Source: an uncultured Clostridia bacterium
GTDB taxonomy: Bacteria; Bacillota; Clostridia; Oscillospirales; Acutalibacteraceae
Reading direction: 5' to 3'
Assembly (NCBI GenBank): GCA_937892525.1
Contig: CALAEV010000015.1
Location: 1 to 64,000 of the forward strand
DNA: 64,000 nucleotides
Part shown: piece by piece, positions 17,984 to 26,580 of the stretch
How the letters are laid out: each line of letters begins with the position of its first letter
How positions within the stretch are numbered: position 1 is the stretch's first letter
The notes under the pieces: generated by a model
The model's input: only the letters and a program-made list of their open reading frames with translations
Databases searched by the model: none
What the model was told of the DNA's origin: nothing
Position numbers and translations under genes: made by a program

Positions 17984-19243
17984 ATGGCAAAAGGAAAATG
18001 CAAAAAGGGAAAAAAGATTTTACTTATAGTTGTTTCTGTAATTATAGTTCTTGCAATTATAGTTACAGTTGCTAACATTTTATCGGTTAACAATCTTTTG
18101 AAAAAAGGCAGTTCATATAACAAAGTTGAAATAGAAAATCAACTTGTGCCAGAAAAGGATGAAAACGGAAACTGGTATTTTACAACTGACGGTGACTTCA
18201 AGGTAATGCACCTTACTGACATTCATATCGGCGGTGGATTTATGTCAAAAGGTGTGGATGAAAAAGCGCTTAACGCAGTTGCAACAATGGTTACAAAAGA
18301 AAAACCTGACCTTGTTATTGCAACAGGTGATATTGCATTCCCTGTGCCTTACACTGCAGGTACATTCAACAATTATAGTGGCGCAAAGGCTTTTGCAAAC
18401 TTAATGGAAAGTCTTGGGGTTTACTGGGATGTTACTTTTGGCAATCACGACGCTGAATGTTACTCATATTTTGACCGAGAAGCAGTTGCAGAATTTTACG
18501 AAAATGAAGAATATAAATATTGTTTATTCCAAGCAGGGCCAGAAGATGTTGACGGTTACGGCAACCACACTATTGAGGTTAAAAACTCAGAAGGGCTTAT
18601 TACTCAGGCAATGATTTTAATCGATTCTCAAGCATATGTTAAGAATAACCTTATTGAAAGCATTAAAGGTACTTATGATAATATTCACGCTAATCAAGTA
18701 GAGTGGTATGAAAACGAAATCAAGCGAATGAACGCTGAAAATCAGAAAATCAATGCTGATGCAGAAACTGTTAAATCTCTCGCATTTTTCCATATTCCAT
18801 TAGTAGAAATGGATGACGCGTGGACTGAGTTCCGTGAAAACGGCTACAAAGATACAGATAATTTCAAATATGTTGAGGGTATAATTGGTGAAACTGGCAG
18901 ACAAGTTTGCTGTGGCTATGGCGAGGACGACCTTTTTGAAAAAATGGTAGAATTAGACTCTACAAAAGCAATGTTTAACGGTCACGACCATGTGAACAAC
19001 ACTACTTTTGAATACAAGGGTATTCAATTCAGCTATGGTTATAGCATTGACTATTTTGCATATAGTGGTATCGACAAGCTTGGCTCACAAAGAGGTTGTA
19101 CTATGATTACCTGTAAGCCTGACAGTACATTCACTATTGATAAATATAACTTCTATTCTGACCGATATGACCTTGAAGGTTTCACTCGTGAAGAAGTTAC
19201 AATGCAGTATGAAGATGTAACATATCAGACACCATTAGAATAA
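17984..19243 (+). CDS. Membrane-anchored calcineurin-like metallophosphoesterase
   Basis: 419 residues; a lysine-rich start then one transmembrane helix (about 12-33) anchors an external catalytic domain. Motifs: HLTDIHIGGGF, IATGDIAFPVP, FGNHDAECYSYF, AFFHIPLVEM, and FNGHDHVNNTTF. It is a diverged paralogue of the gene at 15844 but transcribed the other way, sharing the intergenic region near 17.9 kb with the CPBP gene. Nineteen bases separate it from the GH127-like gene, so the two form an operon. Substrate unknown. Confidence 0.88.
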   Translation: MAKGKCKKGKKILLIVVSVIIVLAIIVTVANILSVNNLLKKGSSYNKVEIENQLVPEKDENGNWYFTTDGDFKVMHLTDIHIGGGFMSKGVDEKALNAVATMVTKEKPDLVIATGDIAFPVPYTAGTFNNYSGAKAFANLMESLGVYWDVTFGNHDAECYSYFDREAVAEFYENEEYKYCLFQAGPEDVDGYGNHTIEVKNSEGLITQAMILIDSQAYVKNNLIESIKGTYDNIHANQVEWYENEIKRMNAENQKINADAETVKSLAFFHIPLVEMDDAWTEFRENGYKDTDNFKYVEGIIGETGRQVCCGYGEDDLFEKMVELDSTKAMFNGHDHVNNTTFEYKGIQFSYGYSIDYFAYSGIDKLGSQRGCTMITCKPDSTFTIDKYNFYSDRYDLEGFTREEVTMQYEDVTYQTPLE

Positions 19244-19262
19244 GTTTAAGGAACAAGAAAGT

Positions 19263-21068
19263 ATGAATAAATGGAATTTTTATACATCAAAAGAAATAAA
19301 GCCTGAAGGTTGGCTTCGCCGTCAGCTTGAAATTCAAGCAGAGGGTTTAAGCGGTAATCTTCACAAAATCTGGCCTGATATTCGTGATAGCGCGTGGATT
19401 GGTGGCGACCGTGAGGGTTGGGAAAGAGTACCTTATTGGCTTGATGGATTTATTCCCCTTGCATATCTGCTCGAAAATGAAGAAATGATTGCAACAGTAA
19501 AAAAATATATTGATGCAATTGTTTCAGCACAAGAAGATGATGGTTGGATTTGTCCTTGTGAAAAAGAAAAACGAGCAAAATATGACACTTGGGCAATACA
19601 GCTTATCTGTAAAGTGCTTAAAGTATATTACGATTGCTCAGGGGATGAGAGAATACCACAAGTTATTTACAGAGTTCTCAAAAACTATTATGAAATGCTT
19701 AAAAGTGGTGAAATCAAACTATTTCAATGGGCAAAATACAGATGGTTTGAGTCTTTCATTTCGCTTAATTTCTTATATGAAAAATATCAGGAAGATTGGA
19801 TTAAAGATTTAGCAAAAATCATTAAAGAGCAAGGCTTTGACTATAATACAGCAACAGAAAAATGGAAAAAGCCAAGTCATATGTGGGTGTTGAATACTCA
19901 CATAGTAAATATGACTATGATGCTTAAAAGCGAGGCAGTTTCTCACGATTTATTAGGCGAAGAATACACAGACAATGCTGAAAAACTTCGCAAAATTCTT
20001 GATAAATACAACGGTACTGCCTTTGAAGGCTTTACAGGGGACGAAGTGCTTTCAGGACTTGACCCAACAAAAGGTACTGAATGTTGTGCAGTTGTTGAGC
20101 AGATGTATTCTTATGAAGAAATTTTTGCTCATACCGGCGACAACAAGTGGGCAGAGCGTCTTGAAGTGATTGCATTTAACGCTTTACCTGCTACTCTCAG
20201 CGAAGATATGTGGACTCACCAATACGTTCAACAGGTTAATCAAATTGCTTGTCAAAAAACAATGATTATGGCTCCGTGGAGTACAAACGGCCCTTATGCG
20301 CACACATTCGGTCTTGAACCAAACTTTGGTTGCTGTACTGCAAACTTTAATCAGGGCTGGCCTAAATTTGCTCTTTCACCATTTATGCATAACGGTAATA
20401 CAATAATCAATTCTGTTATGTTACCATCTGTTCTCGATGATAATGGTATTACAATCAAGCTCGAAACTAACTATCCATTTGAAAACAAAATGCACTACTA
20501 TATTGATGCAGATAAAGATTTTGATTTTGTAATTCGTATTCCAACCTTTGCAAAAAATCTTAAAGTAAATGGCGAAGAAAAGGAAACAAAAGACCTCACA
20601 TTCGCAATAAACAACGGTAAAACAGAAATTGAATTAGAGTTTACTGCAACACCATACTTAAAAGAAAGACCAAACAATCTTTATGTATTGCAAGCAGGCT
20701 CATTGCTTTTCTCTGTGCCTATCGAGTACGAAAAGCAAATGAGAGAGTACACTAAAAAAGGTGTTGAGCGTAAATTCCCATATTGTGATTATCAGTTTAT
20801 ACCAAAAACATCTTGGAATTATGGCTATTCAAATGCAGATTTTGAAGTAAGCTTTAATGGCATAAGTGATATTCCATTCTCACAGGAAAACCCACCTGTA
20901 ACCATAAAAGCAAATATGCAACAAATCAACTGGGGACTTAAATTCCCATACAGAAGTGTTGCTCGAAAAACTCCAAAATCTACACAGCCGATTTCAGAAA
21001 TGCAAGAAATTAATCTTTGCCCATACGGTTGTGCAAGACTTAGAATGACCGAAATGCCAAAAATTTAA
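19263..21068 (+). CDS. GH127-like (DUF1680) beta-L-arabinofuranosidase family protein
   Basis: 601 residues without a signal peptide. Fits the DUF1680/GH127-superfamily: an (alpha/alpha)6 barrel with ERVPYWLDGFIPLAYLL, HMWVLNTHIVNM, TECCAVVEQMYSYE and NFGCCTANFNQGWPKFA, followed by a beta-sandwich domain. The paired cysteines plus a Glu in the ECC and GCC motifs correspond to the zinc-thiolate centre and Cys nucleophile known for characterised GH127 enzymes. Expected to release L-arabinose-type or related sugars from plant glycans; the exact GH family (127, 142, 146) cannot be fixed by eye. Confidence 0.85.
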   Translation: MNKWNFYTSKEIKPEGWLRRQLEIQAEGLSGNLHKIWPDIRDSAWIGGDREGWERVPYWLDGFIPLAYLLENEEMIATVKKYIDAIVSAQEDDGWICPCEKEKRAKYDTWAIQLICKVLKVYYDCSGDERIPQVIYRVLKNYYEMLKSGEIKLFQWAKYRWFESFISLNFLYEKYQEDWIKDLAKIIKEQGFDYNTATEKWKKPSHMWVLNTHIVNMTMMLKSEAVSHDLLGEEYTDNAEKLRKILDKYNGTAFEGFTGDEVLSGLDPTKGTECCAVVEQMYSYEEIFAHTGDNKWAERLEVIAFNALPATLSEDMWTHQYVQQVNQIACQKTMIMAPWSTNGPYAHTFGLEPNFGCCTANFNQGWPKFALSPFMHNGNTIINSVMLPSVLDDNGITIKLETNYPFENKMHYYIDADKDFDFVIRIPTFAKNLKVNGEEKETKDLTFAINNGKTEIELEFTATPYLKERPNNLYVLQAGSLLFSVPIEYEKQMREYTKKGVERKFPYCDYQFIPKTSWNYGYSNADFEVSFNGISDIPFSQENPPVTIKANMQQINWGLKFPYRSVARKTPKSTQPISEMQEINLCPYGCARLRMTEMPKI

Positions 21069-21086
21069 AAAATTCACTTTCAAAAG

Positions 21087-21115
21087 TTGACAAAATTTGG
21101 CAAATATGGTATATT
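21087..21115 (+). promoter_or_regulatory. Consensus promoter of the AbrB-like gene
   Basis: TTGACA (21087-21092), exactly 17 bases, TATATT (21110-21115); starts 16 bases after the stop of the GH127-like gene, so the regulator is transcribed separately. Confidence 0.85.
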
Positions 21116-21157
21116 TACCCCATAAAGATATAAAAATAAAGAAATGGGGCGTTATTA

Positions 21158-21397
21158 ATGTTATATGGAACAGTAAAAACTATTGACTATGCAGGTAGAA
21201 TTGTTTTGCCACGCGAATACAGAACAAAATTAGGTCTTGAACCTGGCGCAAAAGTTATTTTGCATGAGCAGAACGGCAAGCTTACCATTGAACCGGTTTC
21301 TCCAAAATGCAAAATTTGTGAAATCAATGAAATTGTTTCTGAAGAACTTCCACTTTGCAAAGCGTGTCTTGAAAAGGCAAAAAAGTTTGACAAATAA
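21158..21397 (+). CDS. AbrB/SpoVT-type DNA-binding protein with Cys tail
   Basis: 79 residues. Residues 1-48 are a swapped-hairpin AbrB domain: IDYAGRIVLPREYRTKLGLEPGA is split over the DNA-binding loop and dimer strands. The tail carries two CxxC pairs (CKIC and CKAC), suggesting a small zinc knuckle. Such proteins are abundant transition-state-type regulators in Clostridia. A consensus promoter and a terminator make it a single-gene unit; its targets are unknown. Confidence 0.88.
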   Translation: MLYGTVKTIDYAGRIVLPREYRTKLGLEPGAKVILHEQNGKLTIEPVSPKCKICEINEIVSEELPLCKACLEKAKKFDK

Positions 21398-21403
21398 TTA
21401 AAG

Positions 21404-21433
21404 AGCACTTAACTTTGTGGTTAAGTGCTTTTT
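21404..21433 (+). terminator. Terminator of the AbrB-like gene
   Basis: AGCACTTAAC (21404-21413) and GTTAAGTGCT (21420-21429) form a perfect 10-bp stem with a 6-base loop and a TTTTTC tail. Confidence 0.9.
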
Positions 21434-21462
21434 CTTGCTTGAAAATAACCTATCAAATCACA

Positions 21463-21489
21463 AAAGCCACTCCGTTTTGGAGTGGCTTT
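21463..21489 (-). terminator. Terminator of trxB
   Basis: AAAGCCACTCC (21463-21473) and GGAGTGGCTTT (21479-21489) form an 11-bp stem with loop GTTTT; both sides are A/T flanked so it can act in either direction, downstream of trxB. Confidence 0.85.
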
Positions 21490-21546
21490 TGCTTTAACTC
21501 GACCGACCTGTGTCGGCGTGTGTATCATCTATTTAAGTTTATAATC

Positions 21547-22452
21547 TTAATTTTCATCAACAAAATCACAAGCGGCAAGGGCTGCTACTGCGCCGTCGCC
21601 TGCGGCAGTGATTACCTGACGGATTGATTTTGTACGGCAGTCCCCTGCTACAAAAATACCTTTTGCATTTGTAAGGCAATTTTCAGTTGCATTCACATAA
21701 CCACGCTCGTCAAGATTAACAATCTCTTTGAAAGCGTCATTCTGTGGCACAAGACCGATTGCAACAAACATACCATCAAGAGTTAAATCTGTTGTTTCTG
21801 CTGTTGATGTGTTCTTGATTGTAATGCCACGAAGTTCATTCTCGCCTATAATTTTTTCAACTAATGTGCCGAGAATAATTTCTACATTTGCTTTACTCTT
21901 TAATTTCTCAACGAGTTTTTGCTCGCCTGTAAAGAAATCAAGGTTTTGAATTACATAAACCTTTTGAGCTAAGTCTGAAAGAAGAATTGCTTCTTGAAGT
22001 GCAGAGTTTCCACCACCGATTACTGCAACGGTTTTGTCCTCATAGAAAGCACCATCGCAAACGGCACAGAAAGAAATGCCTTCGCCAATAAGATTTTGCT
22101 CATTCTCGAGCCCTAAAAGGCGATGCTTTGCACCGGTTGCAATAATTACAGACTTACCCTCAAATTCCCCTGAATCAGTAACAACTGTTTTAATGTCGCC
22201 ATCACGGATTTCGAGTACTTCTGCACACTCAACTTCTGCATCTTGGTTAAGCACTTGCTCAACAAGTTTTTCAGCAAATTCGTTGCCTGTTACTTCATTG
22301 AATCCAGGAATATTCTCAACCTTTGGGGAGTATGTAATCTGCCCACCAAAGCTACCTTTTTCTATAACAAGAACTGTTTTATTTGCCCTACGAGCATATA
22401 GGGCAGCGGTAAGCCCTGCAGGGCCACCGCCAACAACTATAATATCATACAT
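21547..22452 (-). CDS. trxB: Thioredoxin reductase
   Basis: 301 residues of the low-molecular-weight FAD/NADPH reductase family. FAD motif VVGGGPAGLTAALYARR at the start, the redox pair CAVC followed by DGAFYEDK near residue 130, the NAD(P) motif VIGGGNSALQEA, and the C-terminal FAD loop IFVAGDCRTK. Standard length. It ends a minus-strand group and starts 11 bases after the stop of nrdD, whose C-terminus is itself a thioredoxin-like domain, so trxB is likely cotranscribed with nrdD and able to reduce that domain. Confidence 0.93.
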   Translation of the reverse strand: MYDIIVVGGGPAGLTAALYARRANKTVLVIEKGSFGGQITYSPKVENIPGFNEVTGNEFAEKLVEQVLNQDAEVECAEVLEIRDGDIKTVVTDSGEFEGKSVIIATGAKHRLLGLENEQNLIGEGISFCAVCDGAFYEDKTVAVIGGGNSALQEAILLSDLAQKVYVIQNLDFFTGEQKLVEKLKSKANVEIILGTLVEKIIGENELRGITIKNTSTAETTDLTLDGMFVAIGLVPQNDAFKEIVNLDERGYVNATENCLTNAKGIFVAGDCRTKSIRQVITAAGDGAVAALAACDFVDEN

Positions 22453-22463
22453 AAAATTACACC

Positions 22464-24845
22464 TTAAGCGTTCAAATATTTCTTAATATCTGATACACCT
22501 GTATATTTTGTTGCTACACCGTTTTCAACTACTACAAGTGTTGGTGCTTGTTTAATGCCGAATTCATTTACTAATTCAACATTTTCATTTGCAAGAAGCT
22601 TATTGTATGCTACACCAGCTTTGTCAAGAAGTGAGCAAGCAATTTTACAGTTAGGGCAAGTTGCAGTTGTGAAAAGCATTACGCCGTCTGCTACTTTTGA
22701 TTCTACTTTACCTAAAAGTGGTGCTTCATCGCAAGCGCAAACTGTATCTGTGCCAATGTGAGGAGCAGATGACTTGCTGATATCGTAAACTTTTCTGTCT
22801 TTGTATTCCTGAGCCTTACCGTCATTCCAGTTTTTAACAGGACGATAGTAACCTGTAATTCTTGAGTAAACCTCTGCCTCTTCGCCACAGTGTGGGCAAG
22901 TGAATGCTTCGCCTGCAATATAACCGTGGTTCTTACAGATTGAGTAAATTGGAGAAATTGAGTAGTATGGAAGTCTGTAGTTAGACGCAATCTTTCTTAC
23001 AAGATTTGCGCAAGACTGCCAATCAGGAAGTTTTTCGCCAAGGAATGCGTGGAATACTGTACCTGATGTGTAGAGAGTGTGAAGTTCATCCTGCATATCA
23101 AGTGCTGTAAAGATATCGTGAGTATAACCAACAGGAAGATGTGAGCTGTTTGTGTAGTAAGGTGTTTCGCCTTCTTTTCTACCTGCTGTAATGATGTCTG
23201 GGTAGTATTTAAGGTCATGCTTTGCAAGACGGAATGCAGTTGACTCTGCAGGAGTTGCTTCAAGGTTGTAAAGGTCGCCGTAAAGTTCCTGATAGTCAGA
23301 AAGGCGTGTTCTCATATGATTAAGAACGTCTTTTGCAAACTGCTGTGTCTTTTCAGTTGTCATATCTGCCTGAAGCCATTTAGCGTTAAGACCAACTTCG
23401 TTCATACCAACAAGACCGATTGTTGAGAAGTGGTTGTTGAATGTGCCAAGGTAACGCTTTGTATATGGATAAAGACCTGCATCAAGAAGTTTTGTGATAA
23501 CATCACGTTTAACTTTAAGTGAACGAGCAGAAATATCCATCATCTTGTCAAGACGAGCATAGAAATCTGCTTCATCTTTTGCAAGGTAAGCAATTCTTGG
23601 TAAGTTGATTGTAACAACACCAACAGAACCTGTTGATTCACCACTACCGAAGAAACCACCTGACTTCTTGCGAAGTTCACGAAGGTCAAGACGAAGACGG
23701 CAGCACATTGAACGAACGTCTGATGGCTCCATATCACTATTGATATAGTTTGAGAAGTAAGGCGTACCGTATTTTGCAGTCATTTCAAAGAGAAGTTTGT
23801 TGTTCTCTGTTTCTGACCAGTCAAAATCACGAGTAATTGAATATGTTGGGATTGGGTACTGGAAACCACGACCGTTAGCATCGCCTTCAACCATAACTTC
23901 GATGAATGCTTTGTTAACCATATCCATTTCTTTTTTACAATCTTTATATTTGAAGTCCATTTCCTTGCCACCAACAATACAGTTGAGCTCTGCAAGGTCA
24001 TTTGGAACTGTCCAGTCAAGAGTAATATTTGTGAATGGAGACTGTGTACCCCAACGAGATGGAGTATTTACGCCATAGATAAATGACTGAATGCACTGTT
24101 TAACTTCTTTATATGAAAGGTTATCAACTTTTACGAAAGGAGCAAGATATGTGTCAAATGATGAGAATGCCTGAGCGCCTGCCCATTCGTTCTGCATAAT
24201 ACCGAGGAAGTTTACCATCTGGTTGCAGAGTGTTGAAAGGTGTGCTGCAGGAGCAGATGTGATTTTACCAGGAACACCACCAAGACCTTCTTGGATAAGC
24301 TGTTTTAATGACCAACCTGCACAGTAACCTGTAAGCATTGAAAGGTCGTGAATATGAATATCAGCGTTTCTGTGAGCGTTGCCGATTTCATCATCATAAA
24401 TTTCTGAAAGCCAATAGTTAGCAGTAACTGCACCTGAGTTTGAAAGAATCAAACCACCTACTGAGTAAGTAACTGTTGAGTTTTCCTTAACACGCCAGTC
24501 ATTTACATTAAGGTAGTTGTCAATGATTGCTTTGTAGTCAACCATTGTTGCGTTAAGGTTACGAACCTTTTCTCTCTGACGACGGTAGATAATGTATGCT
24601 TTTGAAACATCATCATAACCTGCTTTAATAAGAACTGATTCAACACTGTCCTGAATATCTTCAACTGCGATGTTACCATCTTTGATTTTTGGTTCAAAAT
24701 CTGCTGTAACTTTAAGAGCCAAGAAATCAATAATATCAGGGTTAAACTGTTTGTTACAAGCCTCAAATGCTTGTGTAATAGCGTCTGCAATCTTTTTAAC
24801 GTCAAAATTTGCTATTTTGCCATCTCTTTTAAGTACGTTATACAT
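22464..24845 (-). CDS. nrdD: Anaerobic (class III) ribonucleoside-triphosphate reductase with C-terminal thioredoxin-like domain
   Basis: 793 residues. An ATP-cone opens the protein (YNVLKRDGKIANFDVKKI, 1-90); the ten-stranded barrel follows, with NCIVGGKEMDFKYKD and SMCCRLRLDLRELRKKSGG. CPHCG and upstream Cys/His form the zinc site, and the glycyl radical Gly665 lies in RITGYY. Extra to a normal NrdD is a domain of about 75 residues (719-793) with redox motif CPNC (730-733) and KQAPTLVVV. ATG 24845 follows AGGGAGG; an upstream in-frame ATG at 24968 would read through the promoter. Makes dNTPs anaerobically; two NrdR-box-like sites overlap its promoter. Confidence 0.94.
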   Translation of the reverse strand: MYNVLKRDGKIANFDVKKIADAITQAFEACNKQFNPDIIDFLALKVTADFEPKIKDGNIAVEDIQDSVESVLIKAGYDDVSKAYIIYRRQREKVRNLNATMVDYKAIIDNYLNVNDWRVKENSTVTYSVGGLILSNSGAVTANYWLSEIYDDEIGNAHRNADIHIHDLSMLTGYCAGWSLKQLIQEGLGGVPGKITSAPAAHLSTLCNQMVNFLGIMQNEWAGAQAFSSFDTYLAPFVKVDNLSYKEVKQCIQSFIYGVNTPSRWGTQSPFTNITLDWTVPNDLAELNCIVGGKEMDFKYKDCKKEMDMVNKAFIEVMVEGDANGRGFQYPIPTYSITRDFDWSETENNKLLFEMTAKYGTPYFSNYINSDMEPSDVRSMCCRLRLDLRELRKKSGGFFGSGESTGSVGVVTINLPRIAYLAKDEADFYARLDKMMDISARSLKVKRDVITKLLDAGLYPYTKRYLGTFNNHFSTIGLVGMNEVGLNAKWLQADMTTEKTQQFAKDVLNHMRTRLSDYQELYGDLYNLEATPAESTAFRLAKHDLKYYPDIITAGRKEGETPYYTNSSHLPVGYTHDIFTALDMQDELHTLYTSGTVFHAFLGEKLPDWQSCANLVRKIASNYRLPYYSISPIYSICKNHGYIAGEAFTCPHCGEEAEVYSRITGYYRPVKNWNDGKAQEYKDRKVYDISKSSAPHIGTDTVCACDEAPLLGKVESKVADGVMLFTTATCPNCKIACSLLDKAGVAYNKLLANENVELVNEFGIKQAPTLVVVENGVATKYTGVSDIKKYLNA

Positions 24846-24924
24846 TTTGTTCTTCCTCCCTATTGGTTTAAAATTTCTGTTTACTAAAGAATAAATCCCG
24901 CTACTTTTCGGGTTAGCGAGATTT

Positions 24925-24953
24925 ATTATAGTACATATATAGTGTTTTGTCAA
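24925..24953 (-). promoter_or_regulatory. Consensus promoter of nrdD
   Basis: Minus strand TTGACA (24953-24948), 17 bases, TATAAT (24930-24925): a perfect SigA consensus lying between nrdG and nrdD, giving nrdD-trxB their own start. Confidence 0.9.
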
Positions 24954-24978
24954 TAGGTTTTCACACAATATCTTGTGT
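24930..24978 (-). promoter_or_regulatory. Tandem NrdR boxes
   Basis: AGTACATATATAGTGT (24930-24945) and ACACAATATCTTGTGT (24963-24978) both fit the NrdR palindrome ACACwATATaTwGTGT, the second almost perfectly. Centres are 33 bp apart (about three helical turns), as known for paired NrdR boxes. The first fills the -35/-10 spacer and the second lies just upstream of -35, an arrangement suited to repression. nrdR itself is at 38423. Confidence 0.8.
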
Positions 24979-24991
24979 TTTTTAGGGAATT

Positions 24992-25687
24992 TTAAGAAAT
25001 CCCACGTAGTTCAACATTTGGTATGATTTCTGTCGCTTTTTCACGCATTTCCTTAAGTTTTTCAAGGGTTACAGGGGTTAAACCCTGTCCTATCAAGTCC
25101 CCTGAATCCACAAAATTCTGTAAAAAGTACTTGTGTGCGCCCTTGAGCCACACCACAATATCTTGTATGTCATCGACTGTGTGGAATTCATTGACAATGG
25201 TTGTTCTGAACTCAAAATCTATATTGCCGTTAATTAAAAAATCTACGCTTTCTTCTATTTTTGACAAATCAAGATTTTCTATACCTGCAGTTTCTTTGTA
25301 TTTTGCTTTGCTGTTTTTTATGTCCATAGCAACATAGTCAACGAGCCCTTCGTTTACTAATTCTTTTAGCTTTTCAGGAAATGTGCCGTTTGTATCAAGT
25401 TTAACTGAATAACCAAGATTTTTGATTTCTGCAATAAACTCTTTAATATCAGGTTGCAAAAGTGGCTCGCCACCTGTAATGCAGACGCCCTCTAAAATGC
25501 CCTGACGCTTTTTAAGATAATCAAGCACTTCTTCTGTACTGAATGTATTGTCGCTGTCAATATGAGTTACGAGGGAAGCGTTATGACAAAAGGGGCAACG
25601 CATATTACACCCTGCAGTAAAAATTGTGCAAGCGACTCTGCCAGGATAATCAAGTAATGTTAATTTTTGAAAGCCGTTAATAATCAT
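24992..25687 (-). CDS. nrdG: Anaerobic ribonucleotide reductase activating protein (radical SAM)
   Basis: 231 residues; start ATG 25687 after AAAGGATTTTATT, giving MIINGFQKLTLLDYPG, the typical N-terminus of the long-type NrdG/PflA-like activases. The radical SAM cluster motif is CNMRCPFC, followed by a GGEPLL SAM-binding motif. It generates the glycyl radical on NrdD. It precedes nrdD on the same strand but is separated from it by the nrdD promoter and NrdR boxes, so the two may be regulated independently. Confidence 0.9.
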   Translation of the reverse strand: MIINGFQKLTLLDYPGRVACTIFTAGCNMRCPFCHNASLVTHIDSDNTFSTEEVLDYLKKRQGILEGVCITGGEPLLQPDIKEFIAEIKNLGYSVKLDTNGTFPEKLKELVNEGLVDYVAMDIKNSKAKYKETAGIENLDLSKIEESVDFLINGNIDFEFRTTIVNEFHTVDDIQDIVVWLKGAHKYFLQNFVDSGDLIGQGLTPVTLEKLKEMREKATEIIPNVELRGIS

Positions 25688-25746
25688 AATAAAATCCTTT
25701 CGATTTTTACTGTTTTCTATTTTAACACATATAAGCAAAAAAATAA

Positions 25747-25768
25747 AGCACAGACCGTAATCTGTGCT
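25747..25768 (-). terminator. Terminator of proC
   Basis: AGCACAGA (25747-25754) and TCTGTGCT (25761-25768) form an 8-bp stem; the minus strand continues TTATTTTTTTG. It separates proC from nrdG. Confidence 0.85.
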
Positions 25769-25777
25769 AAATTTTTA

Positions 25778-26578
25778 TTACATTCTTTTATCTTTTTCGT
25801 ATGATGCCTGTACTGCATCCATAACTGCTTTGTCGAATTCTTCATTCTGGAGAGTTGCAACACCCTCAATAGTTGTGCCACCAGGGGAACAAACGCTATT
25901 TATAAGCGCCCAAGGGGAGTCATCACTTTCAAGCATCATTTTTGCACTACCAAGTACTGCTTGTGCCGAGATTTTAAGCGCATCTTCACGCTTTAATCCA
26001 TTCTTTTCTGCACCACGAGCCATTGAGTCAATAAACATAAACGCATAGGCAGGAGAACAAGCAGCAATTACAGAGAAAATTGAAAACTGACTTTCAGGCA
26101 ATTCAATTACATCGCCAAATGACTGACACATACCCTTTACAAAATCAAGAAGTGCATAACTCACTTTCTCATTTTTGCAAATAGCACTCATTGATGCGCC
26201 AACCTTTGCATTGATATTCGGCATAACGCGAATAACAGGTGTATTGCTTTCAAGGAATGAGCAAAGATAAGAAATTGTTTTACCTGCACCAATTGACACA
26301 AGAGCGTTGTTGTTTTCAGAAAGTGCATCTTTGATTTTTGGTAAAACCTCAGGGAACACCTGTGGTTTTACTGCAAGGACAACAACCTGTGCTTTTTCTG
26401 CAATTTCTTCGGCAGATGTTAAAACTTCTACGCCTAAACTATCTTTAAGTGCGTTTGCTTTTTCTTCGCAAGTGTCAAAAACGCAGATTTCTGCACCGTT
26501 TACATATTGTGATTTGACTACGCCATTTAAAATAGCAGTAGCCATATTTCCACAACCAATAAAACCAAGCTTATACAT
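25778..26578 (-). CDS. proC: Pyrroline-5-carboxylate reductase
   Basis: 266 residues, standard length. The NAD(P) fold starts LGFIGCGNMATAILNGVV. The family signature is split over the dimerisation helices around GSAKMMLESDD and NSVCSPGGTTIEGV. It makes the last step of proline synthesis in the cytosol. proA and proB are not in the window. The gene ends with its own terminator; mscL ends three bases before its start region on the same strand. Confidence 0.93.
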   Translation of the reverse strand: MYKLGFIGCGNMATAILNGVVKSQYVNGAEICVFDTCEEKANALKDSLGVEVLTSAEEIAEKAQVVVLAVKPQVFPEVLPKIKDALSENNNALVSIGAGKTISYLCSFLESNTPVIRVMPNINAKVGASMSAICKNEKVSYALLDFVKGMCQSFGDVIELPESQFSIFSVIAACSPAYAFMFIDSMARGAEKNGLKREDALKISAQAVLGSAKMMLESDDSPWALINSVCSPGGTTIEGVATLQNEEFDKAVMDAVQASYEKDKRM

Positions 26579-26580
26579 AA

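Noticed and set aside
22076..22486. Plus-strand frame of 136 codons opposite trxB
   Set aside because: Antisense of the FAD-binding region; serine/proline-rich composition typical of reverse readings.
24846..24968. Longer N-terminus of NrdD
   Set aside because: The extension would translate the promoter and the first NrdR box; the strong AGGGAGG site fixes the start at 24845.
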